64,000 bases of DNA from an uncultured Pelagibacteraceae bacterium (GTDB lineage: Bacteria > Pseudomonadota > Alphaproteobacteria > Pelagibacterales > Pelagibacteraceae): the NCBI GenBank assembly GCA_902587145.1, contig CACIKD010000002.1:80072-144071 (forward strand), given 5' to 3'. Below the pieces are notes generated by a model. The model did not search any database and was not told where the DNA came from. It saw only the letters and a program-made list of their open reading frames with translations. Of the stretch, positions 60,171 through 64,000 are shown piece after piece (within the stretch, counting starts at the first letter, position 1; each line of letters opens with the position of its first letter). The translations under genes and the position numbers were made by a program.

Positions 60171-63038
60171 TTAAGCAGCTTCATCTTTATATTCATCCAT
60201 AGATGGGCAAGAACATACAAGATTTCTATCTCCATAAACATTGTCAACTCTTGCAACCGGAGGCCAATATTTATTATTTTTTACAAACTCGGTTGGAAAA
60301 GCCGCCTCTTCTCGGGTATATTTATGACTCCAGTCATTTGAAGCTAATTCAATGTAAGTGTGAGGAGCGTTTTTTAATGGATTGTCAATTTTATCAAATT
60401 TTGATGACTCCACTAGATCAATTTCTTTTTTTATTTTAATTAATGCATTACAAAACTTATCTATTTCTTCTAAATTTTCACTTTCTGTGGGCTCTATCAT
60501 TATTGTTCCTGCAACTGGCCAAGACATAGTTGGGGCGTGATATCCAAAATCGATTAATCTTTTAGCTAAATCTTCTTCTGAAATTCCTGAACTAGCTTTA
60601 ATTGGTCTAATATCTATTATGCACTCATGGGCCACGTTACCATTTTTACCAGTGTATAAAACTTTGTAGTCTTTAGATAATTTCTTCGAAATATAATTTG
60701 CGTTTAAAATTGAAATTTGTGAAGCTTTTTTTAAACCCTCAGCCCCCATCATCTTTATATACATCCAAGATATAGGTAAAATGCTTGAACTTCCCCACGG
60801 TGCAGCCGAAACAGCCCCCATTCCATTTTTTGGTCCTGCATCTTTAATTACTTCATGAGTTGGAAGAAAATCAGCTAAATGTTTTGCGCACGCAATTGGT
60901 CCCATTCCTGGTCCTCCACCTCCATGTGGTATGCAAAATGTTTTGTGCAAATTAATATGACAGACATCTGGTCCAAATTTGCCTGGTTTTGCAATACCTA
61001 CTAAAGCATTTAAATTTGCTCCATCCATATATACCTGACCACCATGTTTGTGAATTACATCGCAAATTTCAATAATTTTTTCTTCAAACACTCCATGAGT
61101 AGAAGGGTAGGTAACCATTAAAGCGGCTAAATTTTTTGAATATTTTTCTGCTTTATTTTTCAAATCGTCTAGGTCCACGTTGCCGTCTTCGTCACAGTTT
61201 ACAACAACTACTTTCATTCCGCTCATTTGAGCACTTGCTGGATTAGTTCCGTGCGCTGAGTTTGGAATTAAACATACATCTCGATCACCTTGTTTATTGC
61301 TTTCATGAAATTTTCTTATTGTCATTAACCCTGCGTATTCACCCTGAGCACCAGAATTTGGTTGTAAAGAAACTGCATCATATCCAGTTATTTCTTTTAA
61401 ATCATTTGTAAGGTCATTAAATAAAATTTTATACCCTTCCATTTGATCTGTTGGCACGAATGGATGAGGTAAAGAAAATTCCTTCCAAGTGATAGGCATT
61501 AACTCTGCTGTTGCATTAAGTTTCATAGTACAAGAACCTAGAGCAATCATAGATCGATTAAGTGCTATGTCGCAATCTTCAAGTTTTTTTAAATACCTTA
61601 GCATCTCTGTTTCTGAATGATATTTATTGAAAACAGGATGAGTTAGATATTTTGATGTTCTTAAAAGATTTTTAGGAAGGTTACTAAGCTCAACTTTTAC
61701 ATCCTGACTAATTATTTTAGAAACTCCGAATATTTTTAACAATACGTTTACATCATTTAATTTTTTTGCTTCATCAAATGCTACTGATATGTATTTATCA
61801 TCAACCTTTCTTAAATTAATATTTTCATTTAAGGCCTTTTGATAAATAGAGTTTGTCTTATCGTTTGTTTTAATTGTTACTGTGTCAAAAAAATGGTCTG
61901 ATAAAATTTGGTAACCACTTTTTTTAATCTCATCAGCAAATAATTTTGCTAATTTAGAAGTTCTATTGGCTATTTTAAGTATCCCATCAGGCCCATGATA
62001 AATAGCAAAGGCTGCAGATATTATTGCTAACAATGCTTGAGCCGTGCATATGTTACTAGTTGCTTTATCTCGTCTGATATGTTGTTCCCTTGTTTGTAAA
62101 GAAAGTCTGTATGCTTTTTTTCCATGTCTGTCTTTCGATACGCCTATAATTCTACCCGGCATTGATCTTTTAAATTCTTCTTTAGTTGCAAAAAATGCTG
62201 CATGTGGCCCACCATAACCCATAGGAATCCCAAACCTTTGAGCACTACCTACAGATATATCAGCGCCAAGTTCTGCAGGAGTTTTTAACCTGGCCAAAGA
62301 TAATAAATCACATATTAAAATTGCTTTTCCATTTTTTTTATGGATTTGACTTATGCTTTCGCTTGGATCTATTATTTCACCAAGAGTCCCAGGATAAGCT
62401 AAAACCCCGCAAATTATATCTTGATTAATTTTTGATAACTCCCTTTTTTCATCACCAATAATAAGTTCTAATCCAAAAGGCTTAGTACGAGTTTTAATAA
62501 GATCAATTGTCTGTGGGTTGCAATTACTTGAAATAAATATTGTTTTTGAGTTTGTTTTATCTAATCTTTGGGATAAGCCGACCGCTTCTGCTGTAGCAGT
62601 TGCTTCGTCAAGTAAAGAGGCGTTAGCAATATCCATTCCTGTAAGATCAATTATTGTTTGTTGAAAATTTAGAAGCATTTCAAGACGACCTTGAGCTACT
62701 TCAGGTTGGTAAGGTGTATAAGAAGTATACCAGCCTGGGTTTTCTAAGATATTTCTCAAGATTACATTTGGAGTTATAGAATTATAGTATCCCATACCAA
62801 TAAAGTTTCTAAAAATTTTATTTTTTTTAGATATAGATTTTAATTTTTTTAAAGCATCATTTTCAGACAATGGCTCATCTATATTAAGATCATCTTTTAA
62901 TAAAATTTTTTCTGGAACAGTATTTTTCATTAAATCTTCAAGCGAGCTATATCCTACATGTTGAAGCATTTTTGACTGCTCATCATATGAAGGTCCAATG
63001 TGCCTTTTTATGAATTCTTTTGAATTATCATCAATCAT
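60171..63038 (-). CDS. gcvP: glycine dehydrogenase (decarboxylating), P-protein
   Basis: 955 residues, a single fused P-protein with both halves. N-terminal FIKRHIGPSYDEQSKML, TSYTPYQPEVAQGRLEML and the PLP-lysine region HINLHKTFCIPHGGGGP in the second half. It decarboxylates glycine, transferring the aminomethyl group to GcvH. Directly follows gcvH with no gap. SAR11 depend on glycine or serine, so this operon is central. Confidence 0.95.
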   Translation of the reverse strand: MIDDNSKEFIKRHIGPSYDEQSKMLQHVGYSSLEDLMKNTVPEKILLKDDLNIDEPLSENDALKKLKSISKKNKIFRNFIGMGYYNSITPNVILRNILENPGWYTSYTPYQPEVAQGRLEMLLNFQQTIIDLTGMDIANASLLDEATATAEAVGLSQRLDKTNSKTIFISSNCNPQTIDLIKTRTKPFGLELIIGDEKRELSKINQDIICGVLAYPGTLGEIIDPSESISQIHKKNGKAILICDLLSLARLKTPAELGADISVGSAQRFGIPMGYGGPHAAFFATKEEFKRSMPGRIIGVSKDRHGKKAYRLSLQTREQHIRRDKATSNICTAQALLAIISAAFAIYHGPDGILKIANRTSKLAKLFADEIKKSGYQILSDHFFDTVTIKTNDKTNSIYQKALNENINLRKVDDKYISVAFDEAKKLNDVNVLLKIFGVSKIISQDVKVELSNLPKNLLRTSKYLTHPVFNKYHSETEMLRYLKKLEDCDIALNRSMIALGSCTMKLNATAELMPITWKEFSLPHPFVPTDQMEGYKILFNDLTNDLKEITGYDAVSLQPNSGAQGEYAGLMTIRKFHESNKQGDRDVCLIPNSAHGTNPASAQMSGMKVVVVNCDEDGNVDLDDLKNKAEKYSKNLAALMVTYPSTHGVFEEKIIEICDVIHKHGGQVYMDGANLNALVGIAKPGKFGPDVCHINLHKTFCIPHGGGGPGMGPIACAKHLADFLPTHEVIKDAGPKNGMGAVSAAPWGSSSILPISWMYIKMMGAEGLKKASQISILNANYISKKLSKDYKVLYTGKNGNVAHECIIDIRPIKASSGISEEDLAKRLIDFGYHAPTMSWPVAGTIMIEPTESENLEEIDKFCNALIKIKKEIDLVESSKFDKIDNPLKNAPHTYIELASNDWSHKYTREEAAFPTEFVKNNKYWPPVARVDNVYGDRNLVCSCPSMDEYKDEAA

Positions 63039-63419
63039 TTAATTTGGATTCTCCTTACAAAATTTATCGTATTCATCTTTCGACATTAATGAGTCAAGCT
63101 CACCTTTATCTTTAATTTTTAATTTAAAAAACCAACTTGCTCCCTCTGGATCTCCGTTAACACTTCCTGGGTCATCAGCTATAGCTTTATTTCCTTCTGT
63201 AACTTCTCCTGAAATTGGTGAATAAACATCACTGGCTGCCTTAGTCGATTCTACAACAGCGGCCTGTCCCTCTTTCTCTATAGATTTTCCCGCGTCAGGT
63301 ACTTCAACAAAAACTATATCTCCAAGCATTTCAGTTGCATGTTTAGTTATACCAACTGTTGCTATATCGCCTTCTAAAGAAACCCATTCATGTTTTTTTG
63401 AAAATTTTTTTTCACTCAT
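63039..63419 (-). CDS. gcvH: glycine cleavage H-protein
   Basis: 126 residues. Lipoyl lysine is Lys60 within [30 protein letters not shown] at the N-terminus is also classical. It shuttles the aminomethyl group between P- and T-proteins. It lies 14 bases after gcvT and abuts gcvP. Confidence 0.95.
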   Translation of the reverse strand: MSEKKFSKKHEWVSLEGDIATVGITKHATEMLGDIVFVEVPDAGKSIEKEGQAAVVESTKAASDVYSPISGEVTEGNKAIADDPGSVNGDPEGASWFFKLKIKDKGELDSLMSKDEYDKFCKENPN

Positions 63420-63433
63420 TTTTTCCTCCCTTT

Positions 63434-64000
63434 TTATTTAACATAACTTTTTTTATAAAATGGTAGCTCTGAAACTTTACCTCCATATTTTTTCCCTCTG
63501 ACTTCAAGCTGTATTGTAGTTCCAATTTCTGAAAATTCTGATTTAATATAGCCCATTGCTACTGGCCTGTTTACACTCGGACCGAAAGTTCCGCTTGTAA
63601 CTAAACCTATTTCTTCACCATTAGAAGAATAAATTTTTGTATTTTCCCGAGCTATAACTTTTCCTTCTGGTTTAATGCCAACTCTTATTTTTTCACTTCC
63701 ATTCGTTAACAAATTTTTTATTTTACTCCATCCATTAAAGCCACCAGTTTCTTTCCTTTTTTTTGCAATAGCCCATTTAAGATTGGCTTCTATAGGATTA
63801 ATTTTTTCGTTTAAATCATGACCGTATAAACAAAGTCCGGCTTCTAATCTTAATGTATCTCTAGCACCTAAACCTATGGGCTTAACTTCATTTTTTATCA
63901 AAAAATCAATTAAGTTTTTTACCTTTTTATTAGAAATTGAAATTTCAAAACCATCCTCACCAGTATATCCAGATCTTGTTATGTAAAGACTTTCACTATC
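63434..64000 (-). CDS. gcvT: aminomethyltransferase (T-protein), C-terminal part, cut by window edge
   Basis: The frame is open to the window edge; 188 codons are visible. The visible chain begins [20 protein letters not shown], the T-protein folate-binding region, and continues with [21 protein letters not shown] and the C-terminal barrel ([17 protein letters not shown]). An apparent TTG start within this frame at 63901 is internal, not the start. The N-terminal half and any upstream glycine riboswitch lie outside. Confidence 0.93.
   Translation of the reverse strand, partial: DSESLYITRSGYTGEDGFEISISNKKVKNLIDFLIKNEVKPIGLGARDTLRLEAGLCLYGHDLNEKINPIEANLKWAIAKKRKETGGFNGWSKIKNLLTNGSEKIRVGIKPEGKVIARENTKIYSSNGEEIGLVTSGTFGPSVNRPVAMGYIKSEFSEIGTTIQLEVRGKKYGGKVSELPFYKKSYVK

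Noticed and set aside
63434-63901. gcvT as a 155-residue protein starting at a TTG codon
   Set aside because: The same frame stays open to the window edge and upstream codons encode conserved T-protein residues ([11 protein letters not shown]), so the TTG is internal.
1-64000. CRISPR arrays, insertion sequences, integrases, tRNA or rRNA genes
   Set aside because: No regularly spaced repeats, transposase or integrase motifs, or tRNA cloverleaf sequences were recognised on either strand.

Overview
The window looks like a piece of a SAR11 (Pelagibacterales, Alphaproteobacteria) chromosome. It is very AT-rich, nearly gap-free (no gene-free stretch over 300 bases), full of start/stop overlaps, rich in Lys/Asn/Ile codons, and free of insertion sequences, prophage, CRISPR arrays and tRNA or rRNA genes that I can recognise. 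Gene families typical of marine SAR11 are present: TauABC, AprBA with a membrane partner, tandem Amt transporters, photolyases and the glycine cleavage system. The taxonomic call is inference from gene content and style.

Region 1 (1-32 kb) reads as an organosulfonate catabolism island. Taurine-type ABC import (tauABC, 4.0-7.8 kb) and an omega-amino acid:pyruvate aminotransferase (0-1.4 kb) would give sulfoacetaldehyde. Xsc (21.6-23.4 kb) converts that to acetyl phosphate plus sulfite, and a Pta-type acyltransferase (9.2-10.1 kb) makes acetyl-CoA. A TRAP transporter is co-directional and overlapping with a HisD-like HpsN (sulfopropanediol dehydrogenase) and a zinc alcohol dehydrogenase (12.3-17.7 kb), which suggests dihydroxypropanesulfonate (DHPS) uptake and oxidation to sulfolactate. 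SuyAB (23.5-24.9 kb) would split sulfolactate to pyruvate plus sulfite. A GMC oxidoreductase (17.9-19.5 kb), an SDR and an Ldh2-family dehydrogenase are candidates for isethionate oxidation or for interconverting sulfonate stereoisomers. The sulfite from all branches has two visible outlets: a TauE/SafE exporter (24.9-26.1 kb) and AprAB plus an AprM-like membrane protein (26.5-29.7 kb). No dedicated regulator lies in the island. A nucleotide-sugar patch (rfbC, C-methyltransferase, epimerase) sits at 1.5-3.9 kb. A CADD-type self-sacrificing p-aminobenzoate synthase candidate is at 30.1-30.8 kb.

Region 2 (31-48 kb) is mostly housekeeping: MFS transporter, cystathionine beta-lyase-like enzyme, mnmA, cysQ, recX, rhodanese, two amt genes, hupB, rseP, a LysR regulator, acuI, folE and hisI. 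It holds several genes under 60 codons (a 27-residue Arg/Lys peptide, a DUF3553 protein, a one-helix membrane protein). On the minus strand between 34.18 and 34.37 kb is a stem-loop-rich segment with three GNRA tetraloops that I read as an unassigned structured RNA.

Region 3 (48-60 kb) groups two photolyase/cryptochrome-family genes with DUF2256, DUF393, MsrA, TspO, SDRs, a DUF3833 lipoprotein, a cyclopropane-fatty-acid-synthase-like methyltransferase, DUF1365 and a flavin amine oxidase. It resembles the light and singlet-oxygen response/lipid modification clusters of other proteobacteria. One photolyase appears to have lost iron-sulfur ligands and the other has its extra domain at the C-terminus.

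Region 4 (60.2-64 kb) is the glycine cleavage operon gcvT-gcvH-gcvP on the minus strand, with gcvT cut by the window edge.
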